A stretch of DNA of 64,000 nt, taken from contig NC_012115.1 in assembly GCF_000021725.1 (NCBI RefSeq), forward strand, positions 893,001-957,000, given 5' to 3'. Positions 54,608-62,937 of this stretch are shown piece after piece. This DNA is from Nautilia profundicola AmH (lineage in GTDB: Bacteria; Campylobacterota; Campylobacteria; Campylobacterales; Nautiliaceae). Within the stretch, counting starts at the first letter, position 1. Each line of letters starts with the position of its first letter. Both the position numbers and the translations under genes were made by a program. The notes beneath the pieces were generated by a model, which had not been told where the DNA came from, did not search any database, and worked only from the letters and a program-made list of their open reading frames with translations.

Positions 54608-55687
54608 ATGAAACCGTTTATCGTAATGGACGTCTTAAAAAAAGCAAGAGAACTCGAAGACGTAATACATCTTGAAATAGGCGAACCCGACCTGCTGCCC
54701 TCTCCAAAAGTCAAACAAGCCCTTGAAAATGCTCTTAAAAACAACAACTTCTTCTACACCGAAGCCAAAGGACTTGAAAGTTTAAGAAAAAAAATTGCAG
54801 CCCATTATAAAAGCATGTACGATGTTAACGTAAATCCCAAAAACATAATTATCACCACAGGTACTTCGACTGCGTTTTTAATTGCCTTTTATTTCAGTAA
54901 AACTATCGCAACCCCTACCCCGGGATATCCATGCTATGAAAACTTTGCGGAACTTGAAAACAAAAAATTTATAAAAATCCCGACTTCTTTTCCCGAATAC
55001 AAAATAAACATAAACGAACTCAATAAATACAATTTCGATACTCTTATGATTTCATCACCCAACAACCCAACAGGAACCATATACTCTAACGAAGATTTGA
55101 AATACATCTGCAGTTACTGTGAAGAAAACGGTAAACTTCTCATAAGCGACGAGCTTTATCACGGTCTCGTATATTCGGATGATTACACAACCGCACTGAA
55201 ATACAACAAAAACGCCATCGTTATTAACGGGTTTAGCAAATATTTCTGCATGCCGGGTCTGAGAATTGGATGGATGATCGTACCGGACGCTCTTGTAAGG
55301 GATGCGGAGATAATCGCACAAAATATCCTAATATCCGCCCCTACGCTTTCCCAATACGCCGCACTTGAAGCGTTTGATTATGAGTATTTAAGCAGTGTAA
55401 AAGAGGAGTTTCAAAAACGAAGAGACTTTTTGTATGAAGAGTTAAAAGATCTGTTCCCTATAGCCAAACCTGACGGAGCTTTTTATTTATGGTGCGATAT
55501 CAGTAAATATTCAGACAATTCACTTGAATTTTGCAACACTCTGCTTGAAGTTGCTAAAGTCGCCGCTACTCCGGGAGTTGATTTCGGTGATTTTAATACA
55601 TATATCAGAATTGCTTACACCAAAAATATTAATGAACTTGAAACTGCGGCAAAAAGAATGAGAAATTTTTTAAAAAATATTAAATAA
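54608..55687 (+). CDS. PLP-dependent aminotransferase (class I/II)
   Basis: A 359-residue fold-type I aminotransferase: LEIGEPDLLPSPKVKQAL, TTGTSTAFLIAFYF, SSPNNPTGTIYSNED, ISDELYHGLVY and the PLP-lysine in VINGFSKYFCMPGLRIGWMI, then RIAYT with the carboxylate-binding arginine. Close relatives act on aspartate or aromatic/branched substrates; I cannot choose. The ATG at 54608 is seven bases after AAAAAGG; an in-frame ATG at 54578 is less likely. Confidence 0.92.
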   Translation: MKPFIVMDVLKKARELEDVIHLEIGEPDLLPSPKVKQALENALKNNNFFYTEAKGLESLRKKIAAHYKSMYDVNVNPKNIIITTGTSTAFLIAFYFSKTIATPTPGYPCYENFAELENKKFIKIPTSFPEYKININELNKYNFDTLMISSPNNPTGTIYSNEDLKYICSYCEENGKLLISDELYHGLVYSDDYTTALKYNKNAIVINGFSKYFCMPGLRIGWMIVPDALVRDAEIIAQNILISAPTLSQYAALEAFDYEYLSSVKEEFQKRRDFLYEELKDLFPIAKPDGAFYLWCDISKYSDNSLEFCNTLLEVAKVAATPGVDFGDFNTYIRIAYTKNINELETAAKRMRNFLKNIK

Positions 55688-55708
55688 CTGTTAATATTTC
55701 CGAAAATT

Positions 55709-55797
55709 TTGGTTATAATTTCAATGCGTTACGTGTTAAGTAGGGATACGCAAGCCGAACGGACGTGGCGTAATAAAATATCACAAAAGGAAGAAAA
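55709..55797 (+). promoter_or_regulatory. atpE promoter and structured leader
   Basis: GGTTATAATTT near 55709-55719 holds a TATAAT -10 box. The leader after it has TTACG and CGTAA arms that can close a stem around a GC-rich middle (GGGATACGCAAGCCGAACGG), unlike the AT-rich surroundings. It may set the high translation of atpE. AAAAGGAAG precedes the ATG. Confidence 0.45.
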
Positions 55798-56103
55798 ATG
55801 AAAAAAATCGTAGCTCTTATGGCAATTTTCGCAGCATTTGCTTTCGCAGCAGATGGTGACACAATGATTAAAGCGTACAGCGTAATCGCAGCTGTAGTAG
55901 GTCTTGGTCTTGCAGCACTTGGTGGTGCAATCGGTATGGGACACGCTTCTGCGGCAACTATCGCTGGTACAGCAAGAAACCCTGGTATGGGTGGTAAACT
56001 TATGGGTACAATGTTCATCGCATTAGCGATGATCGAAGCGCAAGTTATTTACGCACTTGTACTTGCACTTATCGCACTTTACGCTAACCCATTCTTAGGT
56101 TAA
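55798..56103 (+). CDS. atpE: F0F1 ATP synthase subunit c
   Basis: The 101-residue ring subunit of the ATP synthase rotor. It starts with a signal-like segment (MKKIVALMAIFAAFAFAADGD), as in other Campylobacterota, then the two-helix hairpin: GLGLAALGGAIGMGHASAATIAGTARNPG with the polar loop, and ALAMIEAQVIYALV with the ion-binding Glu80. The residues next to the glutamate do not form the known Na+ set (no ES pair), so protons are the probable ion. As in this phylum it is encoded alone, away from the main atp operon. Confidence 0.96.
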   Translation: MKKIVALMAIFAAFAFAADGDTMIKAYSVIAAVVGLGLAALGGAIGMGHASAATIAGTARNPGMGGKLMGTMFIALAMIEAQVIYALVLALIALYANPFLG

Positions 56104-56104
56104 T

Positions 56105-56128
56105 AAAAAGCCCTTTTTCGGGTTTTTT
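56105..56128 (+). terminator. Intrinsic terminator after atpE
   Basis: AAAAAGCCC and GGGTTTTTT pair around a TTTTTC loop, and the 3' arm doubles as the U tract, followed by ATTTT. One base after the atpE stop. Confidence 0.8.
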
Positions 56129-56144
56129 ATTTTAACCTATACTT

Positions 56145-56159
56145 GGTGTCTGGCACTGT
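56145..56159 (+). repeat. REP-like palindrome copy 1
   Basis: GGTGTCTGGCACT, with GGTG/CACT arms. The core TGTCTGGCACTG is repeated exactly at 56563-56574, on the other side of the tRNA-Leu gene. Confidence 0.5.
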
Positions 56160-56281
56160 TTTGTAATGTGACTTATTCTTGTAATTCTTACCTATAAATT
56201 GCTATATGCTTATATAAACAATAAAAACCTTTCAATGGTATTGAATACCTTGAATCATTTTGTTATAATTTCAGTCTCCAA

Positions 56282-56368
56282 GCGACGGTGGTGGAATTGG
56301 TAGACACGCAAGGTTGAGGGCCTTGTGGGCGTTAGCCCGTGAGGGTTCGAGTCCCTCCCGTCGCACCA
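56282..56368 (+). tRNA. tRNA-Leu (anticodon GAG)
   Basis: An 87-nt class II tRNA: acceptor GCGACGG/CCGTCGC, D arm, anticodon stem CAAGG/CCTTG with loop TTGAGGG (anticodon GAG), a long variable arm (TGGGCGTTAGCCCGT), T arm TTCGAGT and encoded ACCA. TTATAATTT upstream is the -10 box. The last 16 bases recur with two changes at 62999-63014, so it is a candidate attachment site for the island to its right. Confidence 0.97.
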
Positions 56369-56562
56369 CTGAAATGCTTTCTAACCTTCTAAATTTCAGA
56401 TTTTCAAAGCAATTTTAGAAATAAAAAGCGACCCACAAAAATAACTTTCGAGCAAAATTTTTGCAAATTTTAAAACTTAACAATATTTTTGATTAATTGT
56501 TAAATAACTAAACATATTTGTTTTAGAGCAGTAAAGAATAAAAGATAAATTGTTATGAATAA

Positions 56563-56574
56563 TGTCTGGCACTG
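56563..56574 (+). repeat. REP-like core copy 2
   Basis: TGTCTGGCACTG, identical to 56147-56158, 416 bp apart. A related palindrome GGTGCCCCACACC is at 56849-56861. Confidence 0.45.
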
Positions 56575-56575
56575 A

Positions 56576-56782
56576 TTAGAGTTAGAGATAGTTGAAAAAA
56601 ATATAGAAGAGGAAAGAAGAGATTATTTAATATTACAGTATTTTGATACGTTTTTTATTTTTCAACTATTATGTAGTATACAGTTTTCAAAAAAAATTTT
56701 TGAGGATTACAATAAAAATAAGAAAAATAAGCAAACTTTTATGTATTCACATAAAAAATTCAAAGATACATGGTTTTTTTAG
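56576..56782 (+). pseudogene. Possible gene remnant (68 codons, no start)
   Basis: An open frame between stops has a protein-like composition (EIVEKNIEEERRDYLILQYF; FSKKIFEDYNKNKKNKQ) but no ATG, GTG or TTG before its middle, so it can only be the tail of a lost gene or chance. It starts right after the REP-like core. The remainder of 56369-56913 contains no gene that I can see. Confidence 0.25.
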
Positions 56783-56837
56783 GTGTGTATTCGCTTTGTA
56801 TTCTTTACTTATATTCATATAATTTTTTGTATTCTTT

Positions 56838-56904
56838 TCTCTATTCATGGTGCCCCACACCTAAGTGGGAGACGTGCCCTCCTCTCCCGCGAAAGCAGAG
56901 AAAA
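56838..56904. repeat. GC-rich hairpin cluster at the end of the KAP operon
   Basis: An outer stem TTTTCTCT/AGAGAAAA encloses GGTGCCCCACACC, CCCAC/GTGGG and CCCGCGAAAGC, all GC-rich inside very AT-rich DNA. It lies just downstream of the minus-strand KAP operon. It could be a REP/BIME-like repeat, a terminator or a small RNA; the look is closest to REP-type repeats. Confidence 0.45.
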
Positions 56905-56913
56905 TTAAAAATA

Positions 56914-58593
56914 TTAGTCTTTTGTTTTTAATTTAGATAAAATAGTTTCGATGACTGTTTTAACTTCTTTATTAGTTTCATTTTTATATATTTTAGTTAA
57001 TTCTTCAGTAAAATATGTGTTATTCTTAGTAATTTGTCCGTACTCGATTAATACTTTTAGCAAGTTGAATCCATTTTTCTCAGAAATAACTTTATCAAAA
57101 ATTTTTTTAATTTCATCTTTATTGAAATATTTAGAGGAAAATTCTTTTGATAATATTAATTTTAAAATTATTAATTGATATTCATTTATATTACTTACAT
57201 TTCCTTTAACATTTTCTAAAATATTATTCATTAAAGTATCTAAAGTCTCTTTTTTTAAAAGATATTTTAAATTTTTGAAAGCATATTTTAAATGTTCATT
57301 ATCTTTTTTTAAATTTTTAAATTCTTTAAATAATATTTCTCCAACTTCATCATGATAACCAAAATTAAATCTATATTTTTTATTAATAAGATTTTTAACT
57401 ATATTAAAAATATAATTCTTTGATAACAAATGCTTGTTATTTTTATTTATAAATTCAATAATCTCTTGTTTAATTTCTTCATCATCCTGCCAGTTATTTA
57501 TAAAATTCAAAAATAATAATGTCTCTTTATGTAAAATTTCATTATCACTTTTAATATTATCTATTACAAATTTTTTATACCAATATTTGTTTTCTTTATT
57601 TTTATTTTTTATGACTTTTTTATATTCTTCTAAAACTTTATTTGAAAATAATATATAATAATCAATTAACAATTTATCTTGAAAATCTCCAGCTCCTATT
57701 TTTTTTAAAATACTTTTTAAAATTATAATTGTATATTCATTATTTATTTTTTCTAAATTTTGTTCTATATTGTTTAGAAAATCATATAACAGATTAAATT
57801 CATTTATTTCATTGATATACATATCAAAATCTTTTATAAGCTCATCATCTTTAATTATTAATTCAAATATTTCTTTAGTATTAACCTGGGTTCCAATCTT
57901 TAATCTAACTATGATGTTAAAAGTATTTGTAAAAATGGATACTAATGATAAAGGTAATAAAACTTCTTTATTATTTATTTTTTTAGAAGTTAATATATAT
58001 ATAGCTAACAAATTTAACAACTTAGTTCGAATTTGATTATCTTTAATGTAATTTTCAAAAGCCTTATCATCATCTTTTATAAAATTTAGTATATTGAAGA
58101 AAAATATTTTTATTAATACAGTTCCTTTAAATATAGTTAAAAGAACTTTATTGGTAATTAAATTAACATTAATAATACTTTGAATCTTAGTATTATTATA
58201 ATTATTAATTAAATGTAATATTCTATTTATAAAATCTTTAGTTATAGCTATTTTATTTTTTTCATCCAAAGCATTCGGAGTTAAAAAAGATATCTTATAT
58301 AAAATTATATGTTCTTTTTTTATATCTATAATATTGTTCTCATTATCGTTTATTCTATTATTAATGTTTTTTATTATTTCTTCTATATTAAATATTTCAA
58401 AAGATATAAGTTTTTGCAAAAATTGGATATTGTCTTCTGATGATTTTATAAAATCGAGAAGAATTATTTCATTGTTTTTTATATTATGATCTACTTTGTT
58501 TTTTAATTGTTCAAAGAGTAAATCTTCTATATCCATTTTTTCGGTAAGTTTAATTAAAACCTTTAAAAAATTAATTTTATTTTTATGCTTCAT
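56914..58593 (-). CDS. Unknown helical protein, partner of the KAP NTPase
   Basis: A 559-residue protein that I do not recognise. It is almost entirely predicted helix, rich in Lys, Asn, Ile and Leu, with repeated patterns like FLNFINNWQDDEEIKQEIIEFIN and no cysteine-rich, nuclease or membrane motifs that I can see. The helices could form a HEAT-like solenoid. The ATG at 58593 follows GAGGAAAAAG; a more distant in-frame start at 58629 is less likely. The first 11 bases overlap the KAP gene, so the two are made together and probably act as one system. Confidence 0.75.
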   Translation of the reverse strand: MKHKNKINFLKVLIKLTEKMDIEDLLFEQLKNKVDHNIKNNEIILLDFIKSSEDNIQFLQKLISFEIFNIEEIIKNINNRINDNENNIIDIKKEHIILYKISFLTPNALDEKNKIAITKDFINRILHLINNYNNTKIQSIINVNLITNKVLLTIFKGTVLIKIFFFNILNFIKDDDKAFENYIKDNQIRTKLLNLLAIYILTSKKINNKEVLLPLSLVSIFTNTFNIIVRLKIGTQVNTKEIFELIIKDDELIKDFDMYINEINEFNLLYDFLNNIEQNLEKINNEYTIIILKSILKKIGAGDFQDKLLIDYYILFSNKVLEEYKKVIKNKNKENKYWYKKFVIDNIKSDNEILHKETLLFLNFINNWQDDEEIKQEIIEFINKNNKHLLSKNYIFNIVKNLINKKYRFNFGYHDEVGEILFKEFKNLKKDNEHLKYAFKNLKYLLKKETLDTLMNNILENVKGNVSNINEYQLIILKLILSKEFSSKYFNKDEIKKIFDKVISEKNGFNLLKVLIEYGQITKNNTYFTEELTKIYKNETNKEVKTVIETILSKLKTKD

Positions 58594-60496
58594 TTTCTTT
58601 TTCCTCTGTAATTGTTGTAGATATTTCAATACTTTTATTTATAAAAAGTTTTTTTATTTCTTCATTTTGTTTTAAAATAGAACTCAAAATTTCTAGATTA
58701 GAATCATTTAATTTAGAAAGCACTTCACTATTATTAATATCTTCTTTTAATAAGTTAACCAGTTTTCTAATATAATCTTTATAAATAATAGAATATTTTT
58801 TTATATCTGATTTTTCTAATACAAAAAATAAATTTAAAAGTAAATTTATATCTTGTTTACATTCATCTTCAAGTCTTGTTATAGATTCTTTTAATAGATT
58901 ATCAATTTTACTTTCTTCATTTATAATTTTAATTATTTTATTTATTTCTTTTATATCTTTTTCTTTTACAAGTCTATTAAATTTTTCAATATAGATACTA
59001 TATATCTCTACTACTTTATAAAATTGTTTTAATATATTACTTTCAATTCCAATAGGATCATTTTCAATATCATTAATTAATTCTAATAATTTTTGAAATT
59101 TCAAATCTTCTTTAAGCGATTCTGAAAGTCTTTTTCCATTTTCAATTTCTTTAATAATTTTGTCAAACTTTTTCTTTTCTAAAAAGTTTTTTAATATAAT
59201 ATACACCGCTTGCACTTTTATATCTATTTTATTTTTCCAAAATAAATAATTTTGCACTAAGTTATTAATAAAATTTTTAATTTCTCTTGGAGTTAAATTA
59301 TTATCGGTTTTTTTGATTATTTCCTCAAAAAATCTTCTAATAAACAATATATCTTGTTCTTTTAAACTATTGTTAAAAGCTTTATTTAGATTATCATTAA
59401 AAAATTTTCTCCAATCACAGTGAGTTATATTTGGAATTTCTATTTTATAAGGAAAAACTTTTTCTAAAAAATCTTTAACAAATTTTTTTGGATTTTCTTC
59501 ATCTTCATTTATAATGCTTTTTATTGTTTTTTCAAGTCTTTCTTTATCTATAGGTATTAAAAAATAAATATTATTTAAATTTTCTTTTTTTATTACTTCA
59601 TTATTTAATTGAATAAGTGATAATGTGTCTAAAACAGTACCATCATCAACTCTGTCTAAATTATCAAAAATTATTATAAATGGTTCTTCATTATTTCCAT
59701 TATTTTCTTTATTATTCTTTTCATGTTTTTTTGTAAAAATATATTTAAAGTAATTAGCATAATCATAAGTAGTAAATTCTAAATCTTCCTTTGTCGTATG
59801 TGATTCAGTTACATCTATTTTCTTAAAAAAATAAAATTTTATAAAATCATCTAATTTTTCAATGGAAAAAATTCCTATAAAAAACAAAAATAAAATTAAA
59901 ATACCTTTTATGAAAAGCTTTGAATCTGCCTCAAGAGAAAAAAATTTAAGAATTAACGGTAATACTAAGTAATCAACTATTTTTGATAAAGCAACTATAA
60001 TCAATGAAAATAATAGTATATAGAATATAAATTTTATAGAATTGTTTAAGTCTACAGAAGGTTCAGAATCTATAATACGACTTACAACTTTTTTAGATAA
60101 CACATCTTTTATAGTTAAACTTTTTTTAGTTTTATAAGAATTTTCTTTAGTTTCATTGGAATTTTTCTCATAATTTTCATTTTCTACTTTTAGTTTTTTT
60201 GCTAATTCTAATAAAAATGCCCTTTTTAAAAAATCTCCTTTATGAGACCAAGAATCAAAAATAAAAATATTATCTTCTTTGAAAAAACCTTTTTCGTTAT
60301 CTTTTAGAATTTCAACTATTGTAGATTTTCCAGACCCCCAACTCCCAAATAATCCTATAACTTTATTTTTATTATCTTTAATTAAAAAGATAGTGTCCTT
60401 AATAAGTTTTGCAATTTTATTATGTAAATTTAATTCATCTTTTGCTAAAGGTTTTTCATCTAAGAAAGTAACTTCAATAATTTGATTTTTATCCAA
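58583..60496 (-). CDS. KAP-family P-loop NTPase, membrane-anchored
   Basis: A 637-residue STAND-like NTPase of the KAP family: Walker A GLFGSWGSGKSTI (48-60), DSWSHKG after it, two hydrophobic segments between Walker A and B (about 151-185 and 193-215) that place it in the membrane, Walker B FIIIFDNLDRVDD (about 285-297), sensor region FLIPIDKERLEKTI, and a long helical C-terminus. KAP NTPases are found in phage-exclusion and other defence loci and on plasmids. In this AT-rich island with a coupled unknown gene, a defence role is a reasonable guess but not shown by the sequence. Confidence 0.85.
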   Translation of the reverse strand: MDKNQIIEVTFLDEKPLAKDELNLHNKIAKLIKDTIFLIKDNKNKVIGLFGSWGSGKSTIVEILKDNEKGFFKEDNIFIFDSWSHKGDFLKRAFLLELAKKLKVENENYEKNSNETKENSYKTKKSLTIKDVLSKKVVSRIIDSEPSVDLNNSIKFIFYILLFSLIIVALSKIVDYLVLPLILKFFSLEADSKLFIKGILILFLFFIGIFSIEKLDDFIKFYFFKKIDVTESHTTKEDLEFTTYDYANYFKYIFTKKHEKNNKENNGNNEEPFIIIFDNLDRVDDGTVLDTLSLIQLNNEVIKKENLNNIYFLIPIDKERLEKTIKSIINEDEENPKKFVKDFLEKVFPYKIEIPNITHCDWRKFFNDNLNKAFNNSLKEQDILFIRRFFEEIIKKTDNNLTPREIKNFINNLVQNYLFWKNKIDIKVQAVYIILKNFLEKKKFDKIIKEIENGKRLSESLKEDLKFQKLLELINDIENDPIGIESNILKQFYKVVEIYSIYIEKFNRLVKEKDIKEINKIIKIINEESKIDNLLKESITRLEDECKQDINLLLNLFFVLEKSDIKKYSIIYKDYIRKLVNLLKEDINNSEVLSKLNDSNLEILSSILKQNEEIKKLFINKSIEISTTITEEKENEA

Positions 60497-60604
60497 TTTT
60501 ATACACCCTTTTTAAAAAATTATATCAAAAATTAATTACTTATTAATTTATATTAAAGAATAAATTAATATTATTACTTTTTAATGCTAAAAAAAGAAAA
60601 AAGA

Positions 60605-60823
60605 CTAAAAGTCTTCATCTTCGTTTTCTTCTTCATCTTCATCAATAATTTTAATCTCGTAAGCGTCAACAAAATCCCAAAAGCTGCAAGTGTATGCAAT
60701 TTCATCAACTTTTTTTAAAACGTAAAAAGGATAATATTCTAAGTTTACGATTTTTATAACACCTTGTTCATCAAACATTTCATCATATAATTCATCCGCT
60801 CTTTCTTCTGTTACTCTCATCAT
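60605..60823 (-). CDS. Small acidic protein (72 aa), unknown
   Basis: Starts with AAAGGAG six bases before an ATGATG. The protein opens VTEERADELYDEMFDEQG, has an aromatic middle (YYPFYVLKKVDEIAYTCSFWDFVDAYEI) and ends in a run of Asp and Glu. I do not recognise it. Small acidic proteins near island genes can be antirestriction-like or antitoxins, but nothing here proves that. About 100 bases separate it from the KAP gene. Confidence 0.65.
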   Translation of the reverse strand: MMRVTEERADELYDEMFDEQGVIKIVNLEYYPFYVLKKVDEIAYTCSFWDFVDAYEIKIIDEDEEENEDEDF

Positions 60824-61083
60824 TTCAAGCTCCTTTTAATTTTTTTAAGTTTTCGATAATCGAAGAGACACAATCCCGACCAACGGGAAGACAACTAACT
60901 CATGTAAAACGAGAAATCCTCTCTAATTATCAAAAAACTTTTTTCTCTTTTGCCTACGACAAAATAAACAAACAACGCACTATTAAACGAAAAAGTCAAC
61001 AATTTAGTAGAAACACGGAAAAATTTTTTGAAGGGCTTGTTGTTTACTTTTTTGTAAGTGCTTGTAGAAGTTTATTTTAAGAA
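60824..61083. other. Leader region without a gene
   Basis: On the way to the 72-residue gene the minus strand has two small hairpins, CCCG/CGGG at 60874-60888 and TTCGAT/ATCGAA at 60852-60864. They may belong to a 5' untranslated leader. No gene is visible. Confidence 0.35.
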
Positions 61084-61308
61084 TTAACTATTAGTTGTAG
61101 AATAAAAAAATTTTGTTACATATTTCTTTAATTTATTATAGATTTTATCTATTTGAAATGATTGTGATTTATAAATATTTTTTTTGATCTTCAAGACTCC
61201 CACATCAAAAACAAAAGAACACTGAAATGCTCCCATACTCCCAAAGAAATCATATTTTAAAAAGCCTCTATAGTTTCCCCTCCAGATAATAATGAATGCT
61301 ACTTTTCT
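61084..61308 (-). pseudogene. C-terminal gene remnant
   Basis: An open frame of about 74 codons that reads like protein (AFIIIWRGNYRGFLKYDFFGS; GAFQCSFVFDVGVLKIKKN) but follows an in-frame stop and has no ribosome-binding site. It is probably the end of a broken gene. It may be a further part of the decayed gene at 61361-61727, in another frame. Family unknown. Confidence 0.4.
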
Positions 61309-61360
61309 TAATTAAACTTGGAAGTGTTAAATTATCATTATTAGTTAATAAATAAATTAA

Positions 61361-61727
61361 CTAATGATCTTGTAAATTTAGAAAATTTAAACATTTCGAA
61401 ATTGTATCATGAGTATAATCTACACTTACATTTAATGCTTGAAAAACTAAAATTTTTGCTAATAAAAATATTTAGATATCTCTATTTGTATGAATTGTTT
61501 TATGAAAAATAGCTATTGTATAATCTTTTTCTGTTTTAGATAAATTTTTCAAAAATTCAATTACATCATCAAAATCTTCTTCCCTATATATTATCAATTT
61601 TTCAATTTCATTTTTTAAATATATTTGATGATTATCTGATATAAAATCTATAAATGATTTTATCTTTGGAATTGTTAAAAAATCTTAAGCTAATTAATAA
61701 AAACTTTTTTTTATCAGTTTCTTTCAT
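61361..61727 (-). pseudogene. Frameshifted and nonsense-mutated gene, coupled to the membrane protein gene
   Basis: The ATG at 61727 overlaps the stop of the membrane protein gene (TAATG). Codons run MKETDKKKFLLISL, then the frame must shift at a run of six T to continue as DFLTIPKIKSFIDFISDNHQ to HKTIHTNRDI, where a TAA interrupts; the same frame goes on for about 36 more codons (IFLLAKILVFQALNVSVDY to LNLQDH) before the real end. One frameshift and one nonsense codon mean it is dead unless recoded. Family unknown. Confidence 0.6.
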
Positions 61728-62563
61728 TATTCTACTTTTATATTTGAAATAACGCATTCAATAAAAATTGAAATCATTTTGATCGAAATTTTAAAGAAAT
61801 CAGGAAAACAATTTATAACCATGAATATTATGAATATTAAAATATAAAAAAATATTTTTTTTACATTATTATTATTAAGAAAAACGTATTTATTTCTTTT
61901 ATGTTTTTTATAAAGTATTTTATTTATATAAATAAATCCAGTAAAACCAACATAGAATAAAAGAAAAAATATAATTATTTCTACATTTTTTAAAAATAAA
62001 ATACTTTTATTTAATGCAAAAAGCAATATAAAAATAAGTATAAGAACAAACACAGTGTTAAATATAAAATAAGAAATCTTTTTGTAAATTTTCCTTCTTA
62101 AGCAGATTAAAATTTTCCTTGAATTTAAAGACACCAATATTACTAAAAATATTTCTATAAAATAAAAAAAATATGTAACAAAAGAAACATTAGGATTTAT
62201 ACTACATTTATTAAATAAAATTGAAATACTTTTTAGTAAGCCGATTATTGCCATAATTATTAATGGCGTTAATATATAAAAGTCTTTAAATTCATTAAAT
62301 CTAGAAGGTCTATCAGTATCTTTAATTATCATTGGATTTTGAATGATTAATTTAACAAAATAAATATAACTAACTATAAAGATAATTGATAAACCTAAAA
62401 AAATAAACATAAATATTTCATTAATTTTAAATAATCCTGATTTTTTTAAACAATCAATAAAATTGATATTTAATCCATATAATAAAATAAAAATTAAAGA
62501 GAATACTGTAGCAAAATTATTAATATAAGCAAATTTAAAAAAATTAAAAAAGAATTTCTCCAT
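61727..62563 (-). CDS. Polytopic membrane protein (278 aa), unknown
   Basis: About eight hydrophobic segments without charged loops of any known signature; Phe, Ile, Lys and Asn dominate. The ATG follows AAGAGGGAAAAGA. It is coupled to the decayed downstream gene, so the unit may once have been a two-gene system. I do not recognise the family. Confidence 0.7.
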   Translation of the reverse strand: MEKFFFNFFKFAYINNFATVFSLIFILLYGLNINFIDCLKKSGLFKINEIFMFIFLGLSIIFIVSYIYFVKLIIQNPMIIKDTDRPSRFNEFKDFYILTPLIIMAIIGLLKSISILFNKCSINPNVSFVTYFFYFIEIFLVILVSLNSRKILICLRRKIYKKISYFIFNTVFVLILIFILLFALNKSILFLKNVEIIIFFLLFYVGFTGFIYINKILYKKHKRNKYVFLNNNNVKKIFFYILIFIIFMVINCFPDFFKISIKMISIFIECVISNIKVE

Positions 62564-62668
62564 TCTTTTCCCTCTTATTTAAGATGATTAATTTTTACAA
62601 ATTTTTAATATTTATAAATCTTATTTCATATTTTTTAAAATCATTTTCAAAACATAATATTGATCATT

Positions 62669-62776
62669 TTATATTTTGTGTTTATTGTATTCTAAAAATC
62701 TTTCAAGATTATTTGCAACTTGTATTAATTCGTTTTTTCCGTTCCATTTCAGTTTTTTAATTTCTCTTATATTCAT
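62669..62776 (-). CDS. Very small protein (35 aa), unknown
   Basis: ATG preceded by AAAGGA six bases upstream; the peptide MNIREIKKLKWNGKNELIQV continues as an amphipathic helix with ANNLERFLEYNKHKI. The site and codon use look genuine. It could be a fragment, an antitoxin-like peptide or the start of an older gene. It is preceded by a long inverted repeat. Confidence 0.45.
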   Translation of the reverse strand: MNIREIKKLKWNGKNELIQVANNLERFLEYNKHKI

Positions 62777-62792
62777 TTAGTATCCTTTTTGT

Positions 62793-62831
62793 TTTTTGAG
62801 GGTACTTTTTTTTTAAAAGTACCCTCAAAAA
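62793..62831. repeat. Perfect 17-bp inverted repeat
   Basis: TTTTTGAGGGTACTTTT and AAAAGTACCCTCAAAAA flank a five-base loop. It lies 17 bases before the 35-residue gene on the minus strand. Bases 62832-62937 show nothing that I can name. Confidence 0.6.
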
Positions 62832-62937
62832 GTAACCCGCCAACATAATTTTATCATTATACAAAAATGCCTATATCCAAGCAAATTTTATATATTTTAT
62901 TTGTTACTGTTTAGAAAAGCCGAAATTATAAGTTTTA

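Noticed and set aside
61334-61368. Inverted repeat ATTAGTTAAT/ATTAACTAAT as a terminator
   Set aside because: The stem is only A-T pairs and no U tract follows on the strand of the genes, so I do not call it a terminator.
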